From Moniliella sp. 'wahieum' (taxonomy: Eukaryota; Basidiomycota; Moniliellomycetes; Moniliellales; Moniliellaceae): DNA of 64,000 bases. The notes beneath the pieces are model-generated. The model saw only the letters and a list, made by a program, of their open reading frames with translations, did no database searches and had not been told where the DNA came from. Below are positions 34,872-45,831 of this stretch, one piece after another. A program made the translations under genes and the position numbers. Every line of letters starts with the position of its first letter. Position 1 is the first letter of the stretch. Location of the stretch: assembly GCA_003971905.1 (NCBI GenBank), contig RSEE01000014.1, positions 124,001 through 188,000 of the forward strand, read 5' to 3'.

Positions 34872-37754
34872 ATGCTCCCCGACGCCCCCCAGCCCACACG
34901 TCATGCTTCCTCTTCCTCTTCCTCTTCCTCCTCCGTCGCCGCCGCCAAGCCCAAATCCCACCAGCTTGGCCCCTACCCAGCCCCTCATCCCGACGTGTTT
35001 GAGCATGCAAGAAGGACGAATACTACTCGACGGAAGCTCCTATGTCCTGTCCAGCGGCGGCGAAGACGGCGAGGAGGACCCAGATCAGAACCCGTCCCTT
35101 ACTCGTCAGCTTGCCGAGACCGCGGTCGGTGTGCGCGAGATGAGCAAGCAGCTGGGCCGGGCCCGAGTCAAGAGCAAAATCGAGAGTGTCCTCATCATCA
35201 CCAAGGCACGCGACAACCAACTCATCACTTACACCCGGCAACTCGCGCTTTGGCTCATGCTGAGCGAACGTTCCCGGGGGCGGGGACTGATCGTCTATGT
35301 AGACCAGCAACTGCAGCGATCCAAACGGTTTGACCCAGACGGCATCAAGCGCGACTATCCGCATCTGTTCCAGCCGATTGCACATCGCGCCGAGCGCCGC
35401 TCTTCAGCCGGTACGCCCACCGACCCCGATCCCGTCCCTTATGCGGGCCAGCTGCGGTACTGGACGCCCGACTTGTGCACCGAACAACCCGAGCTTATCG
35501 ATTTTGTTGTCACACTGGGTGGGGATGGGACGGTCCTGTTTGCCTCATGGCTATTCCAGCGGATCGTACCTCCCGTCTTGCCATTCTCGTTGGGATCGCT
35601 TGGTTTCTTGACCAATTTTGAGTTTGGCCAATTCAAAAAGGTGATGGAATCCGTCCTGGACGATGGGATTCGGGTCAATATGCGGATGCGCTTCACGGCA
35701 ACCGTTTATGTACGTTCCCCTTTCCATGTTCTTTGCTAGCTTGGTTCCCCAAACCTAAAGTTCCCTTTCATTCAGTACTGAGTACTGACCACAGAATGGA
35801 CACTTATCAGCGTGTGGTGCGGGACAAGGAGAATGAAGCGGAGCGTCAATGTGCGATCAAGTGCGGCAAGACGGGTGCGATCTACATGAAGGAAATGGCG
35901 CGCGGGGCATGGCAGACGATTGAGAACGACAAGCATAAGAATTGCACCTACAACAAATGCACCAGTCCCGATTCGCAGCAAGGCGATGGCTGTCCGGCCA
36001 TGGACAAGGAGGTCAAATGCTTTACCACCCGCCCTCATGAGACGTTTGAGGTGTTGAATGATTTGGTTGTTGACAGGGGCCCTAGTCCGTTTGTCACGTT
36101 GCTCGAGATTTTCGGTAATGAGCATCACATGACAACCGTGCAGGCGGATGGGATCTGCATTGCTACCCCAACAGGTTCCACTGCCTACTCGCTTGCGGCT
36201 GGTGGTTCGCTCGCCCACCCCGAGATCCCGGCCATCCTCATCACGCCCATTTGCCCTCACACGCTTTCTTTCCGACCCATGCTCTTGCCCGACAGCATGA
36301 ACGTTCGCATCGTGGTCCCGTACAACTCGCGAAGTACTGCCTGGGCTAGCTTTGATGGCCGTGGTCGGGTGGAGCTCAAGCCCGGCGATCATATCAAAGT
36401 CACAGCCTCCAGCTATCCGTTTCCCACTGTATGCCGCGAAAACCAATCGGTCGATTGGTTCCGTGCCATCTCCTCCACCCTCAAGTGGAACGAACGGCAA
36501 AGACAAAAATCGTTTGTTGTTCTCGAAGACGACGAAGAGGAAGACGAGTTGCAGGAAAAGAACATTCCGTCTCCGTCAGGACAAGAACGAGGCACGCTTC
36601 AGTCGCCGTCTTCCCCACCACAACTGGACGCCTCCCAATCCCTTGTCCCCCCACAACGTACCGTTCATAACAAGAACCTTGTTCCCGACTCCACATCGTC
36701 CGCCCCTTCAGGCCCCAATGTCCCTCGTGCTTCAGAACGGTCTTCACCTCCATCTCCACAAAGCAGGGGAGCGAACCAATCATTGGGTTCAAGCTCAAGA
36801 GGTGAAGCTTCGTATGATATTGAAGAGCATACCCGTCCCGTCACCCCGTGCGAAAGCGTCCCTCCATCCGCTTCTTCCGCCGCAGTACCTTCAAGTGGGG
36901 AAATGAGACGGTCGCAATCGGGAAAACAGCGCAAGACTGAAGCGCTGCCTCGTTTGCCTCTTTCGCATTTGACTCGTACCCACGCGCCTAAAGGGATGCG
37001 AATGAGCTCCTTGCGCTCACCCGCGCCCCGTTCTCGTTTGGCATCCCGGTCTGTTCCGGGAAGTGGTGCCCATACACCGATAACGCCTCGGGCAGTAATC
37101 TCCCCATGTCTCTATCCACCAGCCGCGCTCGCTCCCCTTCCCCCCATCCAACCCCTTGGCGCACAGCCGACCGCAACAGAGGAAACGAGTTTCCGTGATG
37201 AACTACCACCTGGGAAGGCGGTGTTACACCCGCATACCGAGGACGAAATGGACCAGGACCGGGCCTCAGGTTTGCAGGGCAGCGACGCACCTGCTTCCTG
37301 GACGAACGAGGGCGAGGAACGGAAGAGCGACAGTCCTCCGCTCTCGTACAGTCCTGACCGGTACGGAAGTCCCGGTCCACCCAAGCCGCCTATCGCGGTC
37401 TCGCAACGCCACATGTTAGCCGCTGGATTCCGTCAACCGTCCCTTACCACGCCCATTTCGCCCGAGAGGAGCCATCCCCGACGGCGCCAAAGTAGTGTTG
37501 CTGTCGAGTTGGCCGCGAGTGCCAACGCAGCGCGGCAAACTGCGGCGGACCGACGCGCCTCGATCGTGGCGGGCATCCTGGTGGATCATATGATAGCCAG
37601 CTCACACACACCCCATCCTCCTCCCGACCCTGGTCGCGGTGGGCTCAGACGGAGCAAAACGGCTCTTGTGGTCTATGGTGATGACGACTCGGATTCGGAA
37701 ATTGAGGAAGAACCAAGGAGGGGACATGTTGCCTATTCCCGCCATGTCCTTTAG
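34872..37754 (+). CDS. NAD kinase (ATP-NAD kinase) with long disordered C-terminal tail
   Basis: The enzyme phosphorylates NAD to NADP. The signature LIDFVVTLGGDGTVLFASWL holds the GGDG phosphate-binding motif, and PPVLPFSLGSLGFLTNFEF follows. Exon 2 carries MTTVQADGICIATPTGSTAY and the all-beta C-terminal domain (ASFDGRGRVELKPGDHIKVT). An intron of about 85 nt lies at 35710-35794 (GTACGT...ACAG); the phase does not match exactly, so an indel is probable. It contains the palindromic repeat CAGTACTGAGTACTG. After the kinase, about 420 residues are Ser/Pro-rich and disordered, ending in an acidic DDDSDSEIEEE, which is longer than in yeast Utr1. A start at 34872 (MLPDAPQPTRHASSS) requires one shift before MQEGRILLDGSSY; alternative starts are possible. 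Confidence 0.9.
35773..35787. repeat. AGTACT-centred palindromic repeat inside an intron
   Basis: CAGTACTGAGTACTG lies just before the 3' splice site of the NAD kinase intron. Related copies occur at 24997, 41731, 43677, 48929, 49265, 56602 and 61755. Confidence 0.6.
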
Positions 37755-37927
37755 TTTCCTTCTTCGGATCCATTCCTTCCTCCCAGTCCTCTAGTATCCT
37801 TTCCACGCCTCTGTAGGAACCAGTCGGATCAATAGGACTGAGCGACTTCAGAGCATAACATATATAGTCTGCAGTGGGGACTCCATGGACCATGAATGGA
37901 CTGCATCTTTATCATAGCTTTGCACGG

Positions 37928-39324
37928 TCAAATGTCTCGCACTGCCGCCGCGCCCGCACTGCGGTACCATTTCACTTTGCCTTCGTCACCCGCGACGAGG
38001 AAGCGGCGGGAGATGGGCCCGGTGCCACTAGCTGCGCCGGCCAAGACGGCCGCCTCGGGTTCGAGAGCGGGTTCAGGGAGCCATTGGATACACCAGAGCG
38101 GGGCATCTTCGAATGCGGTACAGACTACCGCCTTTGGTGACGCTGCGAGGTCCCACAACTTGGCTGTTCCATCCGCCGAAGCCGATGCAACAACCCGTCC
38201 ATCTTGGCGTGCAGAGAGGCAGGTGGCCATCTTGGTGTGGCCCTGCAACATGGCTACCGTATTGTCCGAGGCTTCCGTGCCACGTTCCAGCAACGCCAGT
38301 GCATCGTGCACTGTGATTGTCGTGTCCTCCGCACCGATCAGGAGGTGGTCCACTTGCACCGCAGTGGGCTGGGTCGCGCCCAACAAGCTCTGCGCCGAGG
38401 GAAGGAGGGACCAAGCGAGAGCGCGAACAGGGGAGGCGTGGTTACTAAATGATGCAACCAGTCCCCCGTCTTTCACGGCATACACCACCACTTGGCCCGA
38501 ATCGCTCCCGACAGCGAGCAAGTCACCGTCGGGAGAAAACGAGAGAGTCATCCCCCACCCATGTTTGCCCAGTGCCCCAAGGGCACCCGAGGCTGCCGTA
38601 GAGGTGCTGGGCAGCAGGCGCGGACGCAGCACCTGGCTCGCACGGAACCGCCGCACAGGTTCTAGCAGATCTGTTGCTTCTTTTCCCCGTGGTCCGGCGG
38701 CATGGACAGCATCAAGGTAGGTCTGGCCAATGTGGTACAGGGCGCCGGTGGCGGTATTGCCCGTGGTGGCGACCAGGGGCTGGGTGGGATGCAGGGTGGC
38801 AACATACGAGTCTAGCAGAGCACGCTGTTGCGTCAGTGCTGTCGCGCTCCAGGCTGCACCAAAGGGTGCGGGGGTGGGGGGGAGCAACGTACCTATTGGA
38901 AAGTGCTTGCCTTCGCCTGGGAAGGCCAGGGGGGCGACCGAGGGCGCAAAGGCGACGCATTCAATCGCGGCTTCTTGCGCAAAGTCAGGCGGGGCAATGG
39001 GTCGTCGGTAGACGCAGACTGGGGCTGGGGCACAGGCACACGGCGTTGGCGCGCACCAAAGTCGGCCGTCGACCACAGCGCCACCGACCCATCCATCGAA
39101 GAGGACAGCACCGCCCCCAGCCGTTCCGACACACACAGCGCGGTGACCGCGGCGCGATGGGGGCTGTGGACGCGGCCCAAGGAGGCGCCCGACACGGCGT
39201 CCCAAGCGCGCACGGAGCCATCAGCGGCGCCAGACCAGACGACGTCGCGCGTGGCGGCGAGGGCGTAGATGGGCGCCGCGTGGGCCTCGGGCGACGCAAA
39301 GTCGAGCAGAAACTGAAGCGACAT
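37928..39324 (-). CDS. WD40-repeat protein, Ski8/Wdr61-like
   Basis: From ATG 39324 the protein starts MSLQFLLDFASPEAHAAPIY and forms a beta-propeller. Repeats are seen as VVWSGAADGSVRAWDAVSG, AVLSSSMDGSVALW, LSFSPDGDLLAVGSDSGQVVVY, LLIGAEDTTITVHD, RVVASASADGTAKLWDLA and FLVAGDEGKVKWYRSAG. The final KWYRSAG with a W before Y and the overall length near 460 residues resemble Ski8/Wdr61, a scaffold of the Ski complex (cytoplasmic 3'-5' mRNA decay) and of meiotic or Paf1 functions. The link is by pattern and moderate; another WD40 protein is possible. One frame change occurs near 38990-39060. A short GTACGT...GCAG segment near 38850-38890 may be an intron. Its stop is 173 bp from the convergent NAD kinase gene. 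Confidence 0.65.
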
Positions 39325-39932
39325 GGGCAGCGTCCCGGCGGTCGCGGGCAGCCTTCCCAGCGTCCCGACACCCGCCGACGGAGGGAGCACCAGCCCGCCG
39401 TTTGAAATTGCAGATGGGCCACGGCCACCGGGCGGAATGGCACAGGGCCGTTCCGCCTGCGCCACACTCAGACGCAGTGCTGCCCCAGGCTAGCAGCCAG
39501 CAGCCCTGGGCTCGGCCGCCCCCTTCAACCGGTGGAGTTCTACAGCCAGGTCATACAGGCACTGTCGATGCAGATGTAGTATCCCCTCGCTGGTGGGCCA
39601 TCATCGCACGCCCATCGGCTGTCATTCTTGCTTTTTCTCCCGGCCCTTCCGACCCTCTACGACCACAGTAACGCATGTTGCGCTGCATGACGTGCTTATT
39701 ATCTTGATTCGAATTGCTTCCCCCCCCTCTCCCCCAATGCACTACTCTCTCGCACCTCCATGCCAGTGGCTATGTGCCTCGCATAGGCACTGCCTCGCCA
39801 TCTTCGCCATCCTCAAACGCACTCTCATCCAGCTCTGCTGCTGACTTGGCGCCCGTGTCAGGCCGGCCGCCACCCGATTGGCTGCCCGATCGGCTGCTCG
39901 GCCGCGACAAGCGTAGGAAACTGAAACGGCTC
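39325..39932. other. intergenic region between two minus-strand genes
   Basis: It should hold the promoter of the WD40 gene and the 3' end of the kinase gene. No further gene was recognised. Confidence 0.5.
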
Positions 39933-41411
39933 TTACTCTTGCTCCGCTCCGCTTGACGCCACTCCCGCCAGTGTCCCCCCCGACACGAGGTTGGTCAAGC
40001 CACTCAGCACACCGCTCGATGCTTTGGACGCAACACCGGAGCCAGCCTCCGAGTCACCCAGCTCATGTCCTTCCACCGTAGGACGGGCCATGGCCATCGA
40101 AGGTCGTCCGGATCTAGGTTCCGATACCGAGGGACGCCTACTGCCCGCTGGTGTCTGAGCTCGCGAGACGGACGTGGAAGGACCGGCGGAGCTCGCGGCC
40201 ACAGAAGCTGGCACAGGAGCGGCTTCTGCGGGTGCTTACCTTCCGCTTCTACGGCAGCGGGAGCAGGTCCCTCCTCCTCGTCCGACGTTTCGTCGTCGTC
40301 GGAGGACTCCAGTTCGTGGCGGTCGCGGCCTTGGCGTTGCACATGAACCAAACGGGTGGTGCGACCCGGTCTGGTCAGATGAGGCAGATGGTCCCGACCG
40401 TAATTGTGCTGCAGGCCAGCAATTAAGTTGGTCGAGTCGTCGTGCTGGTTGACAAGCCACGGATGCTCGAGGGCTTGCTTGGCCGTCAAGCGCTTGGTCC
40501 AGTCAATCGTGAGGCACAAACGGATAAAGTCGCGCGCGTCGAGACTGACTTTTCCCCAGTACTTTTCGTCAAAGCCGGCTGCATGCTCGAGCTGATCTTG
40601 GCGCAGTGCTTTGGGTGTGATGCCCTTGAAAGGCGGATAGCCTGTAATCATCACATACGCCACCACCCCTACGCTCCAAAGGTCCACCTCGGCACCGTAT
40701 TGGCTGTCGCCCAACACCTCGGGTGCAGAATAGGCAAACGACCCAGCCAGCGACGACATGAGTTCGCCCTTGGTGTTGAGCGCCTGGGCCACCCCAAAGT
40801 CAACCAGCACCACTTGGGCGTCCTCGGCCTTGGAACGGTAGAGGATATTATCAGGTTTAATGTCGCGATGGACAATGTTGCGCTCATGCAGGTACTCAAC
40901 AGCGCTCACCAGACACCGAATGTCCTGGACGACCTGGGCCTCGGTCAGCATCCCTGAATGGATCAGACGGTCGAGCATCAGACCACCGGTGGCCTCCTCC
41001 ATAACCATGTAGAACTGGGAGCAAACAAAGGGGGTCAGCAGGATGAGCACTGCGGCGCGGCAGGGAGACGTGAATAGCACCGCACCGCAAATGCAATGCC
41101 CACAATCCAATGCAATCCAATGCAACGGGGACCTACCTTGTCTTTGCTTTCAAAGTCATCATAGAGCTTGATGATGTTGGGGTGATCGCACTGTTTGAGC
41201 ACCTCTAACTCCTGTTCCACCAGATGGAGGTTGTCGCGGAGCAAACGTTTTGCGATAACCTTGATGGCCACCCCCATTGGAGGGTCATGTGCTTTCCAGT
41301 AGGCATGGCGGACAATACCAAACGTGCCCTCGCCGAGGATGGGCCCATGCGATACTGGCGGCGCTTGTGGAACGACTCGGGCTGGCCGAGGAGCTGGGAG
41401 AGGTGCACCAT
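39933..41411 (-). CDS. calcium/calmodulin-dependent protein kinase (CaMK I-like)
   Basis: From ATG 41411 the N-terminus MVHLSQLLGQPESFHKRRQY is typical of fungal CaMKs. The glycine loop ILGEGTFGIVRHAYW, the lysine block VAIKVIAKRLL and the NIIKLYDDFESKDK end of exon 1 are followed by a 122-nt intron at 41015-41136 (GTAGGT...CCAG). Exon 2 has FYMVMEEATGGLMLDRL, catalytic loop VHRDIKPDNILY, VDFGVAQ (DFG), SFAYSAPEVLG and the helix ending LEHPWLVNQ. The tail carries NLIAGLQHNYGRDHLPHLTR, the place of the autoinhibitory and calmodulin-binding segment, then an acidic and Ser-rich end stopping at 39933. Frame shifts are seen at about 41360 and 40230. Confidence 0.88.
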
Positions 41412-42655
41412 TCTGACGGGGGACGGTCAGGCGGCGGGGTAGGGGCGGGGGCGACAAGGGGCAAGCGAGGGGGGTGGGGGGACAAAGAAGAAGGCGGGAA
41501 GGCGGCTCCGTCGAACGGGGCGGGACGCGTGGACAGCGGCCTGGGGTTGAAGGCCTGTACGGTACGTTGATAATCTGGTCGTTGATGCATGTTGGACGTT
41601 GGACGTTGAACGTTGAACGTTGAAGATCGAGATCAGGACTCCGCAGCCGCCGAGGGAGTTCGATCGATCATCGACCAGCCGACCCCAGCAGGGAACAGCA
41701 GGGGCGCAGCCAATGCGACGCGTGACGGCCACTCAGTACACGGACTGAGTCACCCAGTTGCTCCGACACACACAGGTTCGAGTATTGGGCGAGACGCGTG
41801 GCCCGTGCACACCCTCCCTTGGCCCGCCCTGCACGAGCCCGTCGGGAGCTGCTGAGAGCCCAGGCTGAGCAGGGCCAGATGACCAAGACGACGGGCATCC
41901 GTGCGTTTCTGACTTGAATGATGACCATGCGGACATTGGAATGACGCAGGTCTCGCATTCGACAAGGCACATCCCTATGCTGCACCCGGACATGCAGCTC
42001 TCCTCGTGGAGCATCGGGATGAATATGTAGTTGTGAGATGCTTGGTATGCAGCTTGCTTCAGCTAGCTTCAGCGCACAAACTTGACTGTCTGCGCCTATT
42101 CTTGGCCGTGGCAATGCGTCCGACAGTCCACATGCGATGCATCAGCCGATGGTTTGTAAACAAAAAACCCGAGTTACTGTTCAGAGCATTCTCTTTGTTT
42201 CTCGTCTGGTGTGGGCGCAGCGAAGCACATCTTCTTACCCGTACGGGGAAGGACGTCCAACCAATCCGAGCTTCCCGGCCTGGACACGCCACAGGGAGAT
42301 GCGTCCGCTTGGGCGTCCATGATGCTGGTGGCCTCTCTCGGGCGATGCATACGACAGCACCCATTGCAACACTATATATACGCACAGTTGCCGCACCAGC
42401 CTCTTCATGGCTGCATCATGCATCATGCATCGTACACGATGATAGGCTGCTCTGGTGCCGCATGGGGTGCAACGGGCACGGGGCGATTGGTCCAAACCAC
42501 GTGACCGCGAAACACACCGTTCCGCTCCTGGCGCCGTTCCGCTTTCGGCCTGTCGTCTTCGGGCGGCGGCAGCTTTGCGGGTGATGGGTTGGTCGCCCGG
42601 CGCGTCGACGAGCCTGCGTCGGTCTGCCCTTCCTACCGCCTCCCGTTCGCTCGCC
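41412..42655. other. intergenic region between divergent CaMK and SmB genes
   Basis: Repeats here include GTTGGACGTTGAACGTTGAACGT (tandem) near 41590-41625, CGATCGATCATCGA at 41661-41674, ACTCAGTACACGGACTGAGT at 41731-41750 and CATCATGCATCATGCATC near 42416-42433. CACGTG lies about 155 bp before SmB. No gene was recognised. Confidence 0.5.
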
Positions 42656-43375
42656 ATGCCGCCAACCAAGCCCAAGGGCGGCCGCATGATGGCCCTCATC
42701 AACTACCGTCTCAAGGTTACCCTCACCGACGGCCGCTCCCTCGTCGGCCAGCTCCTCGCCTTTGACAGCCACATGAACCTTGTTCTTGCCGAGACGGATG
42801 AATTCCGCACGCTCAAGCGCGCCGCCCGCAAGGCCGCTGCCGCTGCCAAGTCCTCCTCCGCCGCCGCACTTGAGGACGACAAGGACTCTGACGACGACGA
42901 CCAGGTCCATGTCCCTATCCCGGAGCAGAAGCGTACGCTTGGTCTCATCATTCTCCGTGGCGAAGGCATCATCTCGCTTCAGGTCGTCGCGCCTCCGCCG
43001 GCCGACAAGCTTCCCGTCCCGCCTGCCATGGTGCCTGGTCCAGGCCAAGGGTTGCCAGCTGGCCGCGGAATGGGCATGCCCCCCATGCCTGCTGCTGTGC
43101 CTCCTGGTATGGCCGGTCGTCCCGTCCCCTATGGCCCGCCGCCGGGGATGATGCCTCCTGCTGGTCCGCCGCCTGGCATGCCCTTTGGTCCCCCCGGCAT
43201 GGCGGGTCGACCCCCCACTGGCCCGCCACCGGGGTTCCCTGCGCCTCCTGGTTTCCCTCCGGCTGGCTTCCGTCCTGGGTACGCCCCTTCCCCCCCTTTC
43301 GTTATTCGTTACCTCCTCCCAGCCACTGACGTTTGCGTTTGTTTGCGTTGCAGATTTGGCATGCCGCCGCAATAA
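42656..43375 (+). CDS. SMB1: small nuclear ribonucleoprotein SmB
   Basis: This is a core Sm-ring protein of the U1, U2, U4 and U5 snRNPs. The Sm fold is complete: Sm1 from LINYRLKVTLTDGRSLVGQL to NLVLAETDEFR, and Sm2 LGLIILRGEGIISLQVV. An acidic insert (DDKDSDDDD) separates them, which is usual for SmB. A Pro/Gly/Met-rich tail (PPPGM, GMAGRPP) matches the proline-rich ends of fungal SmB. A 75-nt intron at 43279-43353 (GTACGC...GCAG) joins FRPG to FGMPPQ. The intron length is a multiple of three and it has no stop, so retention would keep the frame. The whole gene is free of frame errors. It is followed after about 420 bp by ATG10 on the same strand. Confidence 0.93.
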   Translation: MPPTKPKGGRMMALINYRLKVTLTDGRSLVGQLLAFDSHMNLVLAETDEFRTLKRAARKAAAAAKSSSAAALEDDKDSDDDDQVHVPIPEQKRTLGLIILRGEGIISLQVVAPPPADKLPVPPAMVPGPGQGLPAGRGMGMPPMPAAVPPGMAGRPVPYGPPPGMMPPAGPPPGMPFGPPGMAGRPPTGPPPGFPAPPGFPPAGFRPGYAPSPPFVIRYLLPATDVCVCLRCRFGMPPQ

Positions 43376-43797
43376 GCTATCGGTGCACCCATGCCCCGAC
43401 TGGTGCCCCCTTCGAATGTTATGACCCTGTCGGCTCAACTCGGAGATAGGCATGCTGTTCTTGGCCTACCTGGGTGGGAAATGGCACGTCGCTGTAGTTA
43501 CTAGTTACTAGTCAGTCGCCCGTTGGGCCTGTCATAGCCTTCGCGTTGCACTCGCCATGCGTGCCGACCGCGGTGGGAATTGCAAATCGAAGTAGGTCAA
43601 GCTTCAAGCCGCTCATGGAAAGGGGCGGCGGTATCCAAGCCATTTTAATCCGGTTTACACTACCCCTTCTAACATTCAGTACTGAGACTCAGTACTCAGT
43701 GCTGGCCTGTCTCTCTTCCCCCTCCTCCCCCCTCTTCCCTAAGCTTGAGCTTCCCCACCCTTGTCACCTTGTCACCTGCCACCAAACCACGAGGACG
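43376..43797. other. short intergenic region before ATG10
   Basis: It contains AGTTACTAGTTACTAGTCAG at 43496-43515, TCAAGCTTCAAGC near 43598-43610 and the AGTACT repeat at 43677-43700, but no gene. Confidence 0.5.
43677..43700. repeat. AGTACT-centred palindromic repeat
   Basis: CAGTACTGAGACTCAGTACT followed by CAGT is a compound inverted repeat about 100 bp before ATG10. Confidence 0.6.
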
Positions 43798-44531
43798 ATG
43801 CTGGCGGATGAAGCCGAGTTTGCGGCCGCGTGCCAAGTGTATCTTAGCTCCTTGCGCGCCCCTGCCCGCGCCCCGCTCGGCCTGCATACCTACGCCCAAG
43901 GGTGGCGATGGAAACAAGTCGAGCGGCCGTACCGAGCGCCGACGGGCTACCTCGTTCGCACGCTCGAGCTTCCTTGGCCCCAGGAGGACGACCAGGGTGC
44001 TCTCCCCCCTGATGATACCACTGCAGTGCAGGAAGAGGAGGATGAAGCTCGTTCGCACATGCCAACGGGACGTGGGGTACAGGTCACTCACTCCATCGTC
44101 TTTTCTCCCACATGGCGCGTTCCAGTCCTCTACTTTCACGCCTCGACTCACGGTACGTCCATTCTGTCGCGCCCAAGCTATCGCCTGCCGTGTCCTGCTG
44201 GTTCACTTCGTTGACTCTCCCCCCCCCCCCCACCCGCCTGCTGCCTAGATGGGGAGATCGAGCGACCACTGACGTTGGAGGAGATGCTTGCTTCCCCTGT
44301 CTTTGTTGCGCCACCCCGTTGACGACCGAGCCTGAGGCAGCTAGCTTTGCCGCCCTCTCTCAAACGGACCATCCCGTTACGGGGCTGCCCTGCTTTTACC
44401 TCCACCCGTGCCAGACGGCGGTACGAATGGAAGAGTTGCTAGCGCAGCTTCCGTCTGGGGCGGACACGAGTGCCTACTTACCTACGTTTTTGTCTCTGCA
44501 TGCGGCTACGCTCCAGCTGCGCGCGGGCTAA
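43798..44531 (+). CDS. ATG10: ATG10-like autophagy E2 enzyme
   Basis: ATG10 is the E2-like enzyme that links Atg12 to Atg5. The start gives MLADEAEFAAACQVYLSSLR. The E2-like core shows VTHSIVFSPTWRVPVLYFHA and, near the end, GLPCFYLHPCQTAVRMEELL, where HPC carries the expected active cysteine of Atg10/Atg3 proteins. A 96-nt intron at 44153-44248 (GTACGT...CTAG) joins STH to DGEIERPLTLEEMLASPVF. One frame shift lies near 44320 between VAPP and TTEPEAASF. Total length of about 210 residues fits the family. The stop lies 152 bp from the end of the convergent TMEM115-family gene. Confidence 0.8.
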
Positions 44532-44683
44532 CTACGCAGGCTGTTCGTCATTCCGCAAACCAGTTTTTTTGGGAGGCGGGGGGAGGAAAAGGGGAGGGGG
44601 GGGGAGGGGAGTACGTGGGAAACGGGCACGATACAGTAAGACAGGAAGGAAGGAGATGGGGGAGTGCAGTGACCTATGACGTA

Positions 44684-45831
44684 CTACGCCGACGCACCGA
44701 TATCGCCCTCGTCCAGATCCGGTTTCCCGTGTGCGTGGGTGAGTAGATCCGGAGGCGACTGTTCCTCCTGCTCCTGGCCCAGCAGGTCTGGTTCGTCCGC
44801 CGAGAAGAGGACCTGGGACTCGGACGGGATGGTGCCGAGGGAGCGGGAGGGGGCACCAGCACTTGCGCTGGGGGCTCCCGAGCGGGTAGTGCCAGTGCCA
44901 GGGGTAGGCGTGTTGGCCATTTTTTGGTCCAACGCCTTGAGTGCCATAGCTCGTCTCCGTTCCGCTTCGGCGCGCGGCGGGCCCGGTGCAAATGGCGTAT
45001 GCACCGCCGGCTCGACTCGAGATCGGTGTACTCCCACGGCTGGATGATGTGCAGACGAGTAAAGATGCCATGGGCCAGGTTGCTCACGATCCCAATCGGC
45101 GTGTGGAGAAGGGCGGGAACCAATTGACAAACGCAAACGTTTCGCTCCGATCGCCGCGAAACTGGCGGTATCGTTGTACTTGAAGAAACGCAGGTACACC
45201 CACGAAATCAGCCAGCCAAATTGGATTAGAATCCAAGGACTCATCAAGCCCACCAGGCACAGCACAGTGGAACAGGTGACATAGGCCATGGGCAGACTCT
45301 TGACTTGGAACGCAAGTCGGCCATTGAAAATCTGCACACGGTGTTCTGGAATGATCTGGGTAAAGCCGACGAGGAAGCCAGTTTGGAGCGCGGTCATGCC
45401 ATGGTACTGCGTGCCGTACATGATCCACTCGGTGCGCAGCACGACAAACTGAACAATGGCCAAGAACCAAGCAATGATGTTCGACCCCACCAGCACCACC
45501 ACGGCAAACTTGAGCAGCTCCACCCCACCCCACAGCTCTTCAAAGTAACGCGCCATGAGGGGGATGGAAACCAGTGAGGATGAGCTCCAGCCAGGAGGTT
45601 TCGCAAACGACGCAGTGAGCAGCGTCCAGGGGTACCAAAAGCTCGACCCGGGCACAATCACCAGCCAGGGGAAGGCGACCGCCGAATCGTCCTTGTGCCA
45701 GGAGATGGGTGGACTTCTTGGAACGTCACGCGGAGCAGGAAGAGGAAGACGCTGAAGCCAACGATGGCGGCGGTCAGGCCGCGCGTGGCGGGCGGCAAGT
45801 CGCTGAAGAAGGGGATGACGGGCAGGGGCAT
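44684..45831 (-). CDS. TMEM115/rhomboid-like integral membrane protein of the Golgi
   Basis: The protein begins MPLPVIPFFSDLPPATRGLT and has about five to six hydrophobic segments: GLTAAIVGFSVFLFLLRV, the Trp/Pro-rich SSFWYPWTLLTASF, LLKFAVVVLVGSNIIAWF, TALQTGFLVGFTQIIPEHRV, and AYVTCSTVLCLVGLMSPWIL. The features IPEHRVQIF...LAFQVKSLP and SETFAFVNWFPP are typical of the TMEM115 (DUF1751) family, catalytically inactive relatives of rhomboid proteases that act at the Golgi. A Ser/Pro-rich cytosolic tail ends DLDEGDIGASA. Shifts near 45690 and 45140 break the frame. The upstream region holds two identical CRE sites with an E-box between. Confidence 0.8.
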
